Assembly: GCF_008271805.1 (NCBI RefSeq)
Contig: NZ_VSRY01000147.1
Coordinates: 276,042 to 340,041 of the forward strand
Direction of reading: 5' to 3'
DNA: 64,000 nucleotides
From: Streptomyces sp. TRM49041
GTDB taxonomy: Bacteria; Actinomycetota; Actinomycetes; Streptomycetales; Streptomycetaceae
This document shows, piece by piece, positions 8,627 through 17,313 of the stretch. Position 1 is the stretch's first letter, and every line of letters starts with the position of its first letter. The translations under genes were made by a program, and so were the position numbers. Under the pieces are notes generated by a model. The model was not told the origin of the DNA, made no database searches, and worked only from the letters and a program-made list of their open reading frames with translations.

Positions 8627-9096
8627 GTGACCGAACCGGACGCAGTGGACCTGATCCACCTGGAAGATGCAGACGGTAACCGCTGCGTCGTCCGAGTGAC
8701 CGGCCGCTACCAGCGGGGGTTCTGACCGGCCACGACATCCTGCGGGCAGATGTCCTGGCCTCCGCCGACTTCGTTGACGCCCGGCTTGAACTCTTCCTGT
8801 TCCAAAAGGACCTCGACGCCTGGCAGCGCGACCTGGCCCGGCTCGCGCCGGGCACGGACGCGAGCATCGGTGGCGACCGCGGACTGAGCCTCGTCTTCCA
8901 CATGCACGAGGACCGCTCCTTGTCCGTGACCGTTGACGACCCCGACCGCCTCACCGCAATGCTCTGGATCCAGCCGCAGGAGACCTGGGTCCAGGAGCAT
9001 CACCAGCGACTTGAGCACCTTCGAGAAACCTGGCCGAGTGAAGTCGTAGAGACGGCTCCCATGGCCTACGAGTGGAGTCCCAGCCGCAAGCGTTGA
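8627..9096 (+). pseudogene. DUF5959-family protein, frameshifted
   Basis: GTG 8627 opens a frame reading VDLIHLEDADGNRCVVRVTG, then stops at 8723-8725. The +1 frame continues VLTGHDILRADVLASADFVD and LELFLFQKDLDAWQRDLARL to TGA 9094-9096. Together they match the start and middle of the Streptomyces DUF5959 family (function unknown). The break is in a run of five G at 8715-8719; six G would restore one frame of about 157 residues. Recently broken gene or homopolymer miscall. Confidence 0.7.
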
Positions 9097-9160
9097 ATCG
9101 CGACGCCCGCCCGCGAACGCCCTCACTTCTTAAACAGCTCTGGCGGGACAGAACGCTCTT

Positions 9161-9541
9161 TCAGAAGATGCCGTCCACGATCTCCTCGTACATCCGGTTC
9201 CACTCGGATCGCTCCACGGCGAACGGAAGGTCGTCGAACGCCTCAATCCTCCGGCGCAGTTCCTGAGGGTCGAGGTCCTCGTTCTCCTCGCGCTCCTCAC
9301 AGAACTTCTTCAGGACGATGAGCGAGCGGACGAGGGACTCGACGTTTCTGTGGATCAGTACGGGGTTCCCATCCCCATCATGGGAGAACTCATAGATCCG
9401 CCCATCTGCGGGATTCAGGGCAGCGATGGCGGTGGGGAAGTATCCCACCCTCAGCCAGGAGCGGCACGCCTCTGGAGGACCTTGCGCTTGGCGCGCTTCC
9501 CGTCGAACGTGGACTTCTTGTCCTGGAACCGTCCGTGCCAC
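9161..9541 (-). pseudogene. SUKH-type immunity protein fragment
   Basis: The minus-strand frame carries GYFPTAIAALNPADGRIYEF, HRNVESLVRSLIVLKKFCEE and a C-terminus ending MYEEIVDGIF. This resembles the C-terminal half of SUKH-4-like immunity proteins, which neutralise polymorphic toxins. Residues before about GYFPT (ARTVPGQEVHVRREARQAQG) do not look like the family and read over toxin-like DNA in another frame. The N-terminal half therefore seems replaced. Probable remnant of a toxin-immunity locus. Confidence 0.45.
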
Positions 9542-9656
9542 TCACCGGGTCGTCGAACAGGTTCTCCAGCGGCGCGACCACCTGCGCCTCGATCTTCTCG
9601 ACGGCGAGGTCGACGAGTTGCTGTACCAGGAGGTCTATGGCCTCCCGTACGGCCAC
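9390..9656 (-). pseudogene. Toxin-like C-terminal fragment upstream of the immunity remnant
   Basis: The minus frame begins AVREAIDLLVQQLVDLAVEK then QVVAPLENLFDD, an amphipathic helical stretch like the linkers of polymorphic toxins. A different frame then gives EWHGRFQDKKSTFDGKRAKR before a stop, so a shift near 9545 is likely. It has no proper start and no complete toxin domain. Together with the SUKH-like fragment it appears to be the scar of a toxin/immunity pair. Confidence 0.35.
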
Positions 9657-9715
9657 TGTGAGAGCGGCGGCGGCCGCGGCGAGGTCGCCGATGATGACGT
9701 ACTTACAGGTGGTGA

Positions 9716-9754
9716 CTTAACATCCTCGCCGCCCTGCAGGACGGCGATTCCCGC
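9716..9754 (-). mobile_element. IS200/IS605-like right-end scar (hairpin plus AGGATGTTAAG)
   Basis: Read on the minus strand it contains GCGGGAATCGCCGTCC, loop TGCA, GGGCGGC, then GAGGATGTTAAG. This hairpin-plus-tail is characteristic of the right end of actinobacterial IS200/IS605-type elements, and it also forms the 3' part of TnpB-associated omega RNA (known for the family). The 7-bp stem has one G-U pair. No tnpA or tnpB is seen beside it, so only the end remains. Confidence 0.5.
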
Positions 9755-9957
9755 ACTACCGCGCCGTGGAAGGCTGTGGTGTCGGGTGGGTACATCGAGC
9801 AGCAGAACCGACCGCTCTGCCCCGGGCTGAGGCCAACAGCGCAGATCCGTGAACACAGCTGAGGTCAGAGAAACGCCGGTTCGATCGTACAACGGGGTTC
9901 CGAAGACGATCTCCGGGTGGGAACGACGGCCAGAGCGCGACGGGGACGAGGCCGGCG

Positions 9958-11220
9958 TCAGCGGATGGGCATGCCCGAGAGGGTGCGGGCTATGACGAGG
10001 CGCTGGATCTCGCTCGTGCCCTCGAAGATGGTGTAGATGGCCGCGTCGCGGTGCATGCGCTCGACCGGGTACTCGCGGGTGAAGCCGTTGCCGCCGAGGA
10101 TCTGGACGGCCTGGGCGGTGACGGTCTTGGCGACCTCGCTGGCGTACAGCTTGGACATGGAACCCTCGGCGGAGGTGAAGGGCTTGCCCGTCGTGGCCAT
10201 CCAGGAGGCCCGCCAGACGAGGAGGCGGGCGGCGTCGATCTGGGTGCGCATGTCGGCGAGTTGGAAGGCGATGCCCTGGTTGTCGATGATCGGGCGGCCG
10301 AACTGGTGGCGGGTCTTCGCGTAGTCCAGCGCCACCTCGTAGGCCGCCCGGGCCGTGCCCACCGCCATGGCGCCCACCGCGGGGCGGGATGCCTCGAAGG
10401 TGGCCATAGCGGCGTTCTTGACCTCTCCCCGCTCCCGGCTTCGCTCGAGCGGGGGAACCCCCATGCCGCTCTGCCGCGCCTTCTCGCAGGCGCGCGCCAG
10501 GCGTTCGTCGAGCTTCTCCTTGCCGCCGAGGAGGCAGGAGCCGGGGACACGGACGTCCTCCAGGACGACCTCGGCGGTGTGCGAGGCGCGGATGCCGTGC
10601 TTCTTGAACTTCTGCCCCTGGGAGAGGCCGCGGGTGTTCGGGGGGACGATGAAGGAGGCGTGGCCCTTCGAACCCAGGCCGGGGTCCACCACGGCCACCA
10701 CGACATGGACGTTGGCTATGCCACCGTTCGTGGCCCACGTCTTGGTGCCGTTCAGGACCCACTCGTCCTTGGCCTCGTCGTAGACGGCCCGGGTCCGCAT
10801 GGAGGCGACGTCCGAGCCGGCGTCGGGCTCGGAGGAGCAGAAGGCGGCGACCTTGACGTCGTCGGCGTCGCCGTACATCTGCGGGATCCAGGTGCCGATC
10901 TGCTCCTCGGTACCGTTCGCGAGGACACCGACGGCGGCGAGGCCGGTGCCCACGATCGACAGGGCGATACCGGCGTCGCCCCAGAACAGCTCCTCCATCG
11001 CCATCGGGATGCCGAGGCCCGTCGGGTCGAAGAACTGCTGGGCGTAGAAGTCGAGGGAGTAGATGCCGACCTTCGCCGCCTCCTGGATGACCGGCCAGGG
11101 CGTCTCCTCACGCTCGTCCCACTCGGCGGCGGCCGGGCGGATCACGTCCTCGGCGAATCCGTGCAGCCAGTCACGGACCTGCTTCTGGTCGTCGTTGAGC
11201 TCGAGCGTGAACTCGGCCAT
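9958..11220 (-). CDS. Acyl-CoA dehydrogenase
   Basis: 420 residues starting MAEFTLELNDDQKQVRDWLH. Hallmarks of the acyl-CoA dehydrogenase family: FCSSEPDAGSDVASM and NGTKTWATNGG (FAD/substrate region), KTRHQFGRPIIDNQGI, ILGGNGFTREYP, and the catalytic Glu in TIFEGTSEIQRLVIAR. It performs FAD-dependent alpha,beta-desaturation of acyl-CoA in beta-oxidation or branched-chain catabolism. A segment GMGVPPLERSRERGEV is out of character and comes from an inserted repeat. It is divergent from a TetR gene with a palindrome between them. Confidence 0.93.
   Translation of the reverse strand: MAEFTLELNDDQKQVRDWLHGFAEDVIRPAAAEWDEREETPWPVIQEAAKVGIYSLDFYAQQFFDPTGLGIPMAMEELFWGDAGIALSIVGTGLAAVGVLANGTEEQIGTWIPQMYGDADDVKVAAFCSSEPDAGSDVASMRTRAVYDEAKDEWVLNGTKTWATNGGIANVHVVVAVVDPGLGSKGHASFIVPPNTRGLSQGQKFKKHGIRASHTAEVVLEDVRVPGSCLLGGKEKLDERLARACEKARQSGMGVPPLERSRERGEVKNAAMATFEASRPAVGAMAVGTARAAYEVALDYAKTRHQFGRPIIDNQGIAFQLADMRTQIDAARLLVWRASWMATTGKPFTSAEGSMSKLYASEVAKTVTAQAVQILGGNGFTREYPVERMHRDAAIYTIFEGTSEIQRLVIARTLSGMPIR
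10424..10464. repeat. Palindromic REP-like repeat inserted in frame in the acyl-CoA dehydrogenase gene
   Basis: The segment holds CCGGCTTCGCTCGAGCGGGG and GGGGGAACCCCC with CGCTC/GAGCG self-complementarity. Similar strings (GCTTCGCTCGAGC with runs of G or C) are widely dispersed in Streptomyces chromosomes, usually between genes. Here it is translated as part of the enzyme and keeps the frame. Confidence 0.55.
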
Positions 11221-11251
11221 GATCCCTCCCGGCGGGGCATAGCGTTACTTG

Positions 11252-11273
11252 CGGTAACCGCAGTCTGTTACCG
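11252..11273. promoter_or_regulatory. Candidate TetR operator (CGGTAAC-N8-GTTACCG)
   Basis: A perfect 7-bp inverted repeat with an 8-nt spacer lies between the divergent acyl-CoA dehydrogenase and TetR genes, the standard location for a TetR autoregulatory operator. Neighbouring half-sites (GTTACTTG at 11254 upstream side, GGTAGGTAGC after) share parts of it. Confidence 0.5.
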
Positions 11274-11362
11274 GTAGGTAGCCACTGTCAACCGGCAGCG
11301 GCGCCGAGGCGGGTGTTACGTTGCGCTGGCCTAAGGAACATCGACGGGCGGGGAGAGACGCT

Positions 11363-12010
11363 ATGGACACCACACACCGGACCGAGCAGCAGCGATCGGC
11401 CGAACAACGGCGGCGCGAACTGCTCGAGGCTGCCGACCGCGTGGTCCTGCGCGACGGGCCCCAGGCGTCCATGAACGCCATCGCCGCCGAGGCCGGTATC
11501 ACCAAGCCGATCCTCTACCGCCACTTCGGCGACAAGGGCGGCCTCTACCGGGCCCTCGCCCAGCGCCACACCGACGCCCTGCTGGGCGCACTGCGTGCCG
11601 CGCTGGACGCCCCGGCCGAGCGCCGACAGCGCGTGGAGGCGACCCTCGACACGTACCTCGCCGCGATCGAGGCGCGCCCGCAGGTGTACCGGTTCCTGAT
11701 GCATCCGGCGGAGGAGGCCGGCCCGCCTTCGGAGCAGGGCTTCGACGTCGGCCGGCACTCCGCGCCGCTGCTGCGCCGCATGGGCGAGGAGCTCACGGAG
11801 GTCATCGCCGAGCGCATCGACCTCGGCGGGAACGGCGAAGCACTGGCCCGCGTCTGGGGTCACGGCATCGTCGGCATGATGCACGGGGCCGGGGACTGGT
11901 GGCTCGGTGAACGCCCGTGCTCCCGCGCCCAGTTGGTGTCCGCGCTGGCCGACCTCCTGTGGGGGCGGCTTGCCGACGCCGACGACCGTACGGGCGGGCC
12001 GGGCTTCTGA
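11363..12010 (+). CDS. TetR-family transcriptional regulator
   Basis: 215 residues from ATG 11363, behind GGGGAGAG. The N-terminal HTH is clear: RRRELLEAADRVVLRDG, MNAIAAEAGITKPILYRHFG, DKGGLYRALA. The C-terminal ligand-binding half is helical (TLDTYLAAIEARPQVYRFLM). Divergence from an acyl-CoA dehydrogenase and the shared palindrome suggest it represses fatty-acid or acyl-CoA catabolism; the ligand is unknown. Confidence 0.9.
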   Translation: MDTTHRTEQQRSAEQRRRELLEAADRVVLRDGPQASMNAIAAEAGITKPILYRHFGDKGGLYRALAQRHTDALLGALRAALDAPAERRQRVEATLDTYLAAIEARPQVYRFLMHPAEEAGPPSEQGFDVGRHSAPLLRRMGEELTEVIAERIDLGGNGEALARVWGHGIVGMMHGAGDWWLGERPCSRAQLVSALADLLWGRLADADDRTGGPGF

Positions 12011-12030
12011 CCCGGGCTCATATCGCGCCG

Positions 12031-12576
12031 TCAGCCCCGCCGCGTCCACGGGGCGCGGCGGGCCGCACGCAGCAGCCGCGCGCGGCGCCAGCCCGTGAGC
12101 CGGTCCGGGTAGACCAGGCCGTCCAGGTGGTCGCACTCGTGCTGGAGGCAGCGGGCGAAGAAGCCGGTGCCCTCCACCCGCACCGGCTCGCCCCGCACGT
12201 CGACGCCCTCCACCACCGCGTGGTCGAAGCGCTCCGTCCCGGCCTCCAGCCCCGGCAGCGACAGGCACCCCTCCGGGCCGCGCACCGTGACCCCGTCCGC
12301 CTCCACGAGACGCGGGTTGACGACATGCCCCAGATTCCGGACGTCCTCGTCGTCGGGGCAGTCGTACACGAACACCCGGAGGCCGACCCCGACCTGGTTC
12401 GCGGCCAGACCGACGCCGTTCGCCGCGTACATCGTGGCGAACATGTCCTCGACCAGGCGGACCAGGGAGGGCCCGAAGTCGGTGACGGTCTCGCAGGGGG
12501 CGTGCAGCACGGGCGAGCCGAGCAGGCTCATCGCCCGTACAGCGCCGGAACTGCCGGGGATCGGCCGGTTTCGCAT
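12031..12576 (-). CDS. def: Peptide deformylase
   Basis: 181 residues with all three metal-site motifs: GVGLAANQVG, EGCLSLPGLE (Cys ligand) and QHECDHLDGLVY (two His ligands plus catalytic Glu). It removes the formyl group from nascent N-terminal methionine. It ends in a basic tail (RRARLLRAARRAPWTRRG). Convergent with the TetR gene and divergent from murT. Streptomycetes commonly carry several deformylases; which paralogue this is cannot be told. Confidence 0.93.
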   Translation of the reverse strand: MRNRPIPGSSGAVRAMSLLGSPVLHAPCETVTDFGPSLVRLVEDMFATMYAANGVGLAANQVGVGLRVFVYDCPDDEDVRNLGHVVNPRLVEADGVTVRGPEGCLSLPGLEAGTERFDHAVVEGVDVRGEPVRVEGTGFFARCLQHECDHLDGLVYPDRLTGWRRARLLRAARRAPWTRRG

Positions 12577-12690
12577 GGCGTCAGGGTACGTTCCACGCCG
12601 CCACCTGCTGTCCGACAGGTGGCGGGGTTCGGGCCCACGACCGGATCTCGATAGGCTGAGGCCGGACCCACGCTAGGAGGAACAAGGACG

Positions 12691-13929
12691 ATGGCAGGCA
12701 ACTCGGAGCCGCTGTCGCCGCGCGCCAAGCTGGCCGTGACGGCGGGCAAGGCCGCAGCGGCGGTGTCTCGCGCGGCGGGACGCGGCAGCGGATCGGTGAT
12801 CGGCGGCCGGGTGGCGCTCAAGCTCGACCCCGACCTTCTGGGCCGGCTCGCGCAGCATCTGGACGTCATCCTGGTGTCGGCGACCAACGGCAAGACCACG
12901 ACCACGCGGCTCATCGCCGAGGCGCTGCGCGCCAGCGGCCCGGTCGTCTCCAACGCCCTCGGTGCGAACATGCCCGCGGGCATCACCTCCGCCCTGGCCG
13001 GGGGCTCGGACGCCAAGTACGGCGTCATCGAGGTGGACGAGAAGTATCTCTCCGGAGTGGCGCGCGATGTCACCCCGAAGGCCATCGCGCTGCTCAACCT
13101 CTCCCGCGACCAGCTGGACCGCGCCGCCGAGACCCGGATGCTCGCCGAGAAGTGGCGCGAGGGTCTGGCCGGCACGAAGGCCGTGGTCATCGCCAACGCC
13201 GACGACCCGCTCGTCGTCTGGGCGGCGTCCTCCTCCGCCAATGTGGTGTGGGTGGCGGCCGGCCAGGAGTGGAAGGACGACGCCTGGTCCTGCCCCGCCT
13301 GCGGCGGTGTGATGCAGCGCCCCGGCGACGACTGGTTCTGCGGCGAGTGCGGCTTCCGCCGCCCCGACCCGACCTGGGCGCTCAGCGGCGACCACGTCCT
13401 CGACCCGCACGGCTCGGCCTGGCCGATCCATCTCCAGCTGCCGGGCCGCGCCAACAAGGCGAACGCCACGACCTCCGCCGCCGTCGCCGCGGCGTTCGGC
13501 GTCCCGCCGCAGGTCGCCCTGGAGCGCATGTACCAGGTGCAGGCGGTCGCCGGCCGGTACGACACCGTCACCTTCCAGGACCGCGAGCTGCGGCTGCTGC
13601 TGGCGAAGAACCCGGCCGGCTGGCTGGAGACGTTCTCGCTGATCGACCAGCCGCCGACGCCGGTCATCCTCTCCGTCAACGCGCGCGGGGCGGACGGCAC
13701 GGACACCTCCTGGCTCTGGGACGTCGACTACACCCGGCTCGCCGGTCACCCCATCTTCGTGATCGGCGACCGCAAGCTGGACCTCGCCGTCCGGCTCGAG
13801 GTCGCCGCGCTGGACTTCCGGGTGTGCGAGTCCCTCGACGAGGCGGTGCAGCTGGCCCCGCCCGGGCGGATCGAGCTGATCGCCAACTACACCGCGTTCC
13901 AGGACGTACGCCGCCGCGTCGGCAACTGA
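12691..13929 (+). CDS. murT: Lipid II isoglutaminyl synthase, MurT subunit
   Basis: 412 residues. Mur-ligase central domain with ATP-binding SATNGKTTTTRLIAEAL and the Mur helper motif VIEVDEKYL. A four-Cys zinc ribbon (CPACGG ... CGECGF, residues about 205-225) is the MurT-specific insert. The C-terminal DUF1727 domain follows. With GatD it amidates the D-Glu of lipid II to D-isoGln. The AGGAGG-type ribosome site and the 25-nt gap to gatD define a two-gene operon. Confidence 0.95.
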   Translation: MAGNSEPLSPRAKLAVTAGKAAAAVSRAAGRGSGSVIGGRVALKLDPDLLGRLAQHLDVILVSATNGKTTTTRLIAEALRASGPVVSNALGANMPAGITSALAGGSDAKYGVIEVDEKYLSGVARDVTPKAIALLNLSRDQLDRAAETRMLAEKWREGLAGTKAVVIANADDPLVVWAASSSANVVWVAAGQEWKDDAWSCPACGGVMQRPGDDWFCGECGFRRPDPTWALSGDHVLDPHGSAWPIHLQLPGRANKANATTSAAVAAAFGVPPQVALERMYQVQAVAGRYDTVTFQDRELRLLLAKNPAGWLETFSLIDQPPTPVILSVNARGADGTDTSWLWDVDYTRLAGHPIFVIGDRKLDLAVRLEVAALDFRVCESLDEAVQLAPPGRIELIANYTAFQDVRRRVGN

Positions 13930-13954
13930 CCACCCACCCCGAAGGACAGAGAGC

Positions 13955-14683
13955 ATGAGCGACAGCAGTCTGCGTCTGGTGTGGGTCTACCCGGACCTGC
14001 TCAGCACCTACGGCGACCAGGGCAACGTCCTCGTCGTCGAGCGCCGGGCCCGGCAGCGCGGCCTGGACGTGCAGCGGGTCGACGTACGCAGCGACCAGCC
14101 GGTGCCGACCTCCGGTGACGTCTATCTCATCGGCGGCGGCGAGGACCGGCCCCAGCGGCTGGCGGCCGAGCGGCTCCGCCGGGACGGCGGCCTGAACCGG
14201 GCCGCCGAGAACGGCGCGATCATCTTCTCGGTGTGCGCCGGGTACCAGATCCTCGGCCATGAGTTCGTCAACGACCTCGGTGAGCGCGAGCCCGGCCTCG
14301 GTCTCATCGATGTGATCTCCACGCGCGGCGAGGGTGAGCGGTGCGTCGGCGACGTGCTGGCCGACATCGACCCTCGCCTGGGCCTCCCCCAGCTGACCGG
14401 CTTCGAGAACCACCAGGGCGTCACGCACCTCGGCCCGACGGCCCGCCCCTTCGCCCGGACCGTTTTCGGCCAGGGCAACGGCACCGGGGACGGCACGGAG
14501 GGCGCGTACAACGACACCGTCTTCGGTACGTACATGCACGGCCCTGTCATGGCCCGGAATCCGCAGATCGCGGACCTGCTGCTCAAGCTGGCCCTCGATG
14601 TGAACGCGCTGCCGCCGACCGACGACCGGTGGTACGAGGCGCTGCGCGCCGAGCGGATCGCGGCGGCGAGCCAGCCCGCCTGA
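13955..14683 (+). CDS. gatD: Lipid II isoglutaminyl synthase, GatD glutaminase subunit
   Basis: 242 residues, class I glutamine amidotransferase (CobB/CobQ-like). The nucleophile Cys is in FSVCAGYQILGHEF and the catalytic His in TYMHGPVMARNP. YLIGGGEDRPQ is also family-typical. It releases ammonia from glutamine for MurT. A strong hairpin terminator follows the stop. Confidence 0.95.
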   Translation: MSDSSLRLVWVYPDLLSTYGDQGNVLVVERRARQRGLDVQRVDVRSDQPVPTSGDVYLIGGGEDRPQRLAAERLRRDGGLNRAAENGAIIFSVCAGYQILGHEFVNDLGEREPGLGLIDVISTRGEGERCVGDVLADIDPRLGLPQLTGFENHQGVTHLGPTARPFARTVFGQGNGTGDGTEGAYNDTVFGTYMHGPVMARNPQIADLLLKLALDVNALPPTDDRWYEALRAERIAAASQPA

Positions 14684-14690
14684 GCTGCGG

Positions 14691-14714
14691 CGGGGCGGCC
14701 GTTCGGCCGCCCCG
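14691..14714 (+). terminator. Hairpin terminator after gatD
   Basis: CGGGGCGGCC and its exact complement GGCCGCCCCG flank a GTTC loop (10-bp stem). No U-tract follows, as usual in Streptomyces. Confidence 0.7.
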
Positions 14715-14874
14715 TGACAGCGGCGGCGCGCCCGCTCTTCGTCTGTTCCTCTGAAGTCCGTCCAAAGGTCGGACGTCCGGTTCGGAGGTTTCACGTGGCG
14801 CCGGTAGGGTGGCCGTGATCCAACCGGACGACGTGGTCCGGGAGTCGGCCCACGTTGCAAAGGTATTTCGGGCT

Positions 14875-15900
14875 ATGCGCATTGGTGTGCTCACCTCCGG
14901 TGGCGACTGCCCCGGTCTGAACGCCGTCATCCGCTCCGTCGTGCACCGCGCCGTCGTTGATCACGGTGACGAGGTCATCGGATTCCACGACGGCTGGAAG
15001 GGCCTCCTGGAGTGCGACTACCGCAAGCTCGACCTCGACGCGGTCAGCGGCATCCTCGCCCAGGGCGGCACCGTCCTCGGCTCGTCCCGCGTCCAGCCCG
15101 CCCACCTGGTGGACGGTGTCGAGCGGGCGAAGGGACACGTCGCCGACCTCGGCCTCGACGCGATCATCCCGATCGGCGGCGAGGGCACGCTCAAGGCCGC
15201 CAACCTGCTCTCCGAGGCGGGCCTGCCGATAGTCGGCGTGCCGAAGACGATCGACAACGACATCGCGTCCACCGATGTGACCTTCGGCTTCGACACGGCC
15301 GTCGGGGTCGCCACGGAGGCGCTGGACCGGCTGAAGACGACCGCCGAGTCGCACCAGCGGGTCTTGATCGTCGAGGTGATGGGGCGCCACACGGGCTGGA
15401 TCGCCCTGCACTCCGGTATGGCGGCCGGCGCGCACGCCATCGTGGTGCCCGAGCGGCCCTTCGACATCGACGAGCTGACCGCCCGCGTCGGCGCCCGGTT
15501 CGAGGCGGGCAAGCGGTTCGCGATCGTCGTCGCCGCCGAGGGCGCCAAGCCGCGCTCGGGTTCCATGGAGTTCGACGAGGGCGGCAAGGACATCTACGGC
15601 CACGAGCGGTTCGCGGGCATCGCCCGGCAGCTCTCGGTCGAGCTGGAGAACCGGCTCGGCAAGGAGGCCCGCCCGGTGATCCTCGGCCACGTCCAGCGGG
15701 GCGGCACACCGACCGCGTACGACCGTGTCCTCGCCACCCGGTTCGGCTGGCACGCGGTGGAGGCCGTACACCGCGGCGAGTTCGGCATGCTGACGGCGCT
15801 GCGCGGCACGGACATCGTGATGGTGCCGCTCGCCGAGGCCGTCCGGACGCTCAAGACCGTTCCCACCGAGCGGTACGCCGAGGCCGAGACGGTCCTCTGA
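14875..15900 (+). CDS. pfkA: ATP-dependent 6-phosphofructokinase
   Basis: 341 residues from ATG 14875 (MRIGVLTSGGDCPGLNAVIR), the usual size in Streptomyces. Conserved sites: GGEGTLKAA (Gly at the position that indicates ATP rather than pyrophosphate use), PKTIDNDI (catalytic Asp), VEVMGRHTGWIA and LGHVQRGGTPTAYDR. It phosphorylates fructose 6-phosphate in glycolysis. An in-frame GTG upstream at 14809 is less likely because it overlaps the promoter-like TAGGGT. A 13-bp hairpin follows. Confidence 0.95.
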   Translation: MRIGVLTSGGDCPGLNAVIRSVVHRAVVDHGDEVIGFHDGWKGLLECDYRKLDLDAVSGILAQGGTVLGSSRVQPAHLVDGVERAKGHVADLGLDAIIPIGGEGTLKAANLLSEAGLPIVGVPKTIDNDIASTDVTFGFDTAVGVATEALDRLKTTAESHQRVLIVEVMGRHTGWIALHSGMAAGAHAIVVPERPFDIDELTARVGARFEAGKRFAIVVAAEGAKPRSGSMEFDEGGKDIYGHERFAGIARQLSVELENRLGKEARPVILGHVQRGGTPTAYDRVLATRFGWHAVEAVHRGEFGMLTALRGTDIVMVPLAEAVRTLKTVPTERYAEAETVL

Positions 15901-15937
15901 GCCACCCGAGTCGTCCGGGGCCGTCACGCGGCCCTGT

Positions 15938-15975
15938 GAACCGCCCCCGGTCGCCGACGCGGCCGGGGGCGGTTC
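15938..15975 (+). terminator. Hairpin terminator after pfkA
   Basis: GAACCGCCCCCGG (15938-15950) pairs perfectly with CCGGGGGCGGTTC (15963-15975) across a 12-nt loop. Confidence 0.75.
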
Positions 15976-16024
15976 TAGTCTTGGTGCGGCAACCGGACAA
16001 CCAGCACGAATCAGGAGCCGCGGG

Positions 16025-16978
16025 ATGGATCACAGCGGGCACGGCATGACGATGGACCTGCCGCCGTTCACGCTGGGACGGGGGCTCGCGTACTCGCCCG
16101 ACACGTTCTTCCTCGTCGGCTGCCTGGTGGCGCTGGCCCTCTACGGGTGGGGGGTCGTCCGGCTGCGCCGGCGCGGCGACAGCTGGCCGGTCGGCCGTAC
16201 CGTCTTCTTCACGCTCGGTGTGCTCTCCATCGCGCTGGTCATGTGCACCGGGCTGAACGACTACGGCATGGTCATGTTCAGCGTGCACATGGTGCAGCAC
16301 ATGGTGATCAGCATGCTGTCGCCGATCCTGCTGCTCCTCGGCGCCCCTGTGACGCTGGCGCTGCGGGCGCTGCCGGTCGCGGGCCGGGACCGTGGGAAGG
16401 GGCCGCGCGAACTGCTGCTGATGCTGCTGCACAGCCGCTATCTGCGGGTGATCACGCATCCGGCGTTCACGATCCCCATGTTCATCGCGAGCTTGTACGG
16501 GCTGTACTTCACGCCGCTCTTCGACTTCCTCATGGAGTCCAGGCCGGGGCACATCACGATGATGGTGCACTTCCTCGCCGTCGGCCTGGTCTTCTTCTGG
16601 CCGATCATGGGTGTGGACCCGGGCCCGCACCGGCCGGGCTATGTCATGCGGATGCTGGAGCTGTTCGCGGGCATGCCGTTCCACGCGTTCTTCGGGATCG
16701 CGCTCATGATGGCGTCGCAGCCGATGGTCGGCACGTATATGAACCCGTCGGCGTCGCTCGGCATCGACGCGCTGTCCGACCAGAACGCGGCCGGCGGCAT
16801 CGCATGGGCGTTCAGCGAGATCCCGTCCGTGGTGGTGCTGGTCGCGCTGCTGTACCAGTGGTACCGCTCCGAGCAGCGGGTCGCGAAACGGGCCGACCGG
16901 GCCGCGGACCGCGACGGCGACAAGGAGCTGGCGGCGTACAACGCGTATCTCGCCTCGCTCCAGGGGCGCGCCCGGTAG
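16025..16978 (+). CDS. Cytochrome c oxidase assembly protein, CtaG (caa3) family
   Basis: 317 residues, multi-pass membrane protein. Begins MDHSGHGMTMDLPPFTLGRG and contains MFSVHMVQHMVISMLSPILL, FMESRPGHITMMVHFLAVG-like segments and His/Met-rich loops typical of the caa3_CtaG family, linked to copper delivery to cytochrome oxidase. It starts at ATG 16025 after GGAGCCGCGGG. The small membrane-protein gene that follows is probably co-transcribed. Confidence 0.88.
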   Translation: MDHSGHGMTMDLPPFTLGRGLAYSPDTFFLVGCLVALALYGWGVVRLRRRGDSWPVGRTVFFTLGVLSIALVMCTGLNDYGMVMFSVHMVQHMVISMLSPILLLLGAPVTLALRALPVAGRDRGKGPRELLLMLLHSRYLRVITHPAFTIPMFIASLYGLYFTPLFDFLMESRPGHITMMVHFLAVGLVFFWPIMGVDPGPHRPGYVMRMLELFAGMPFHAFFGIALMMASQPMVGTYMNPSASLGIDALSDQNAAGGIAWAFSEIPSVVVLVALLYQWYRSEQRVAKRADRAADRDGDKELAAYNAYLASLQGRAR

Positions 16979-17068
16979 CACGGGGAGACCGGGATGCTCC
17001 GGCCGGTGGCGCCGGGGCCTCCTCAGGGGGACGATGGCATCGAGGCCCGCGGCCAGGAGGAGGGCGCG

Positions 17069-17227
17069 ATGTCCGGTGCCACGAAGACCATGGGGGTGCT
17101 CACCGTCGGGACGCTCGTCCTGACGACCGCGTACACGGTCGCGCTGGGCAGTAACGGCTGGCTGTGGTTCGCCTGGATCGTGCTCGCTCTGGCGACGCTG
17201 GGGGCACTCACGACGCGCGGCACCTGA
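17069..17227 (+). CDS. Small membrane protein (52 aa)
   Basis: From ATG 17069 behind GGAGGAG. Two hydrophobic segments (TMGVLTVGTLVLTTAYTVAL and WLWFAWIVLALATLGAL) predict a two-pass membrane hairpin. No recognised function. It is about 90 nt downstream of the CtaG-family gene, so a role near the respiratory membrane is possible but unproven. Confidence 0.65.
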   Translation: MSGATKTMGVLTVGTLVLTTAYTVALGSNGWLWFAWIVLALATLGALTTRGT

Positions 17228-17313
17228 TTTTCCGAGGATTTCCCGCAGGGCGGCAACCCATCCGGTGGCGGCGGCGACCACCTGATGTCAGTGCCCCCCA
17301 TACGAGGAATCCC

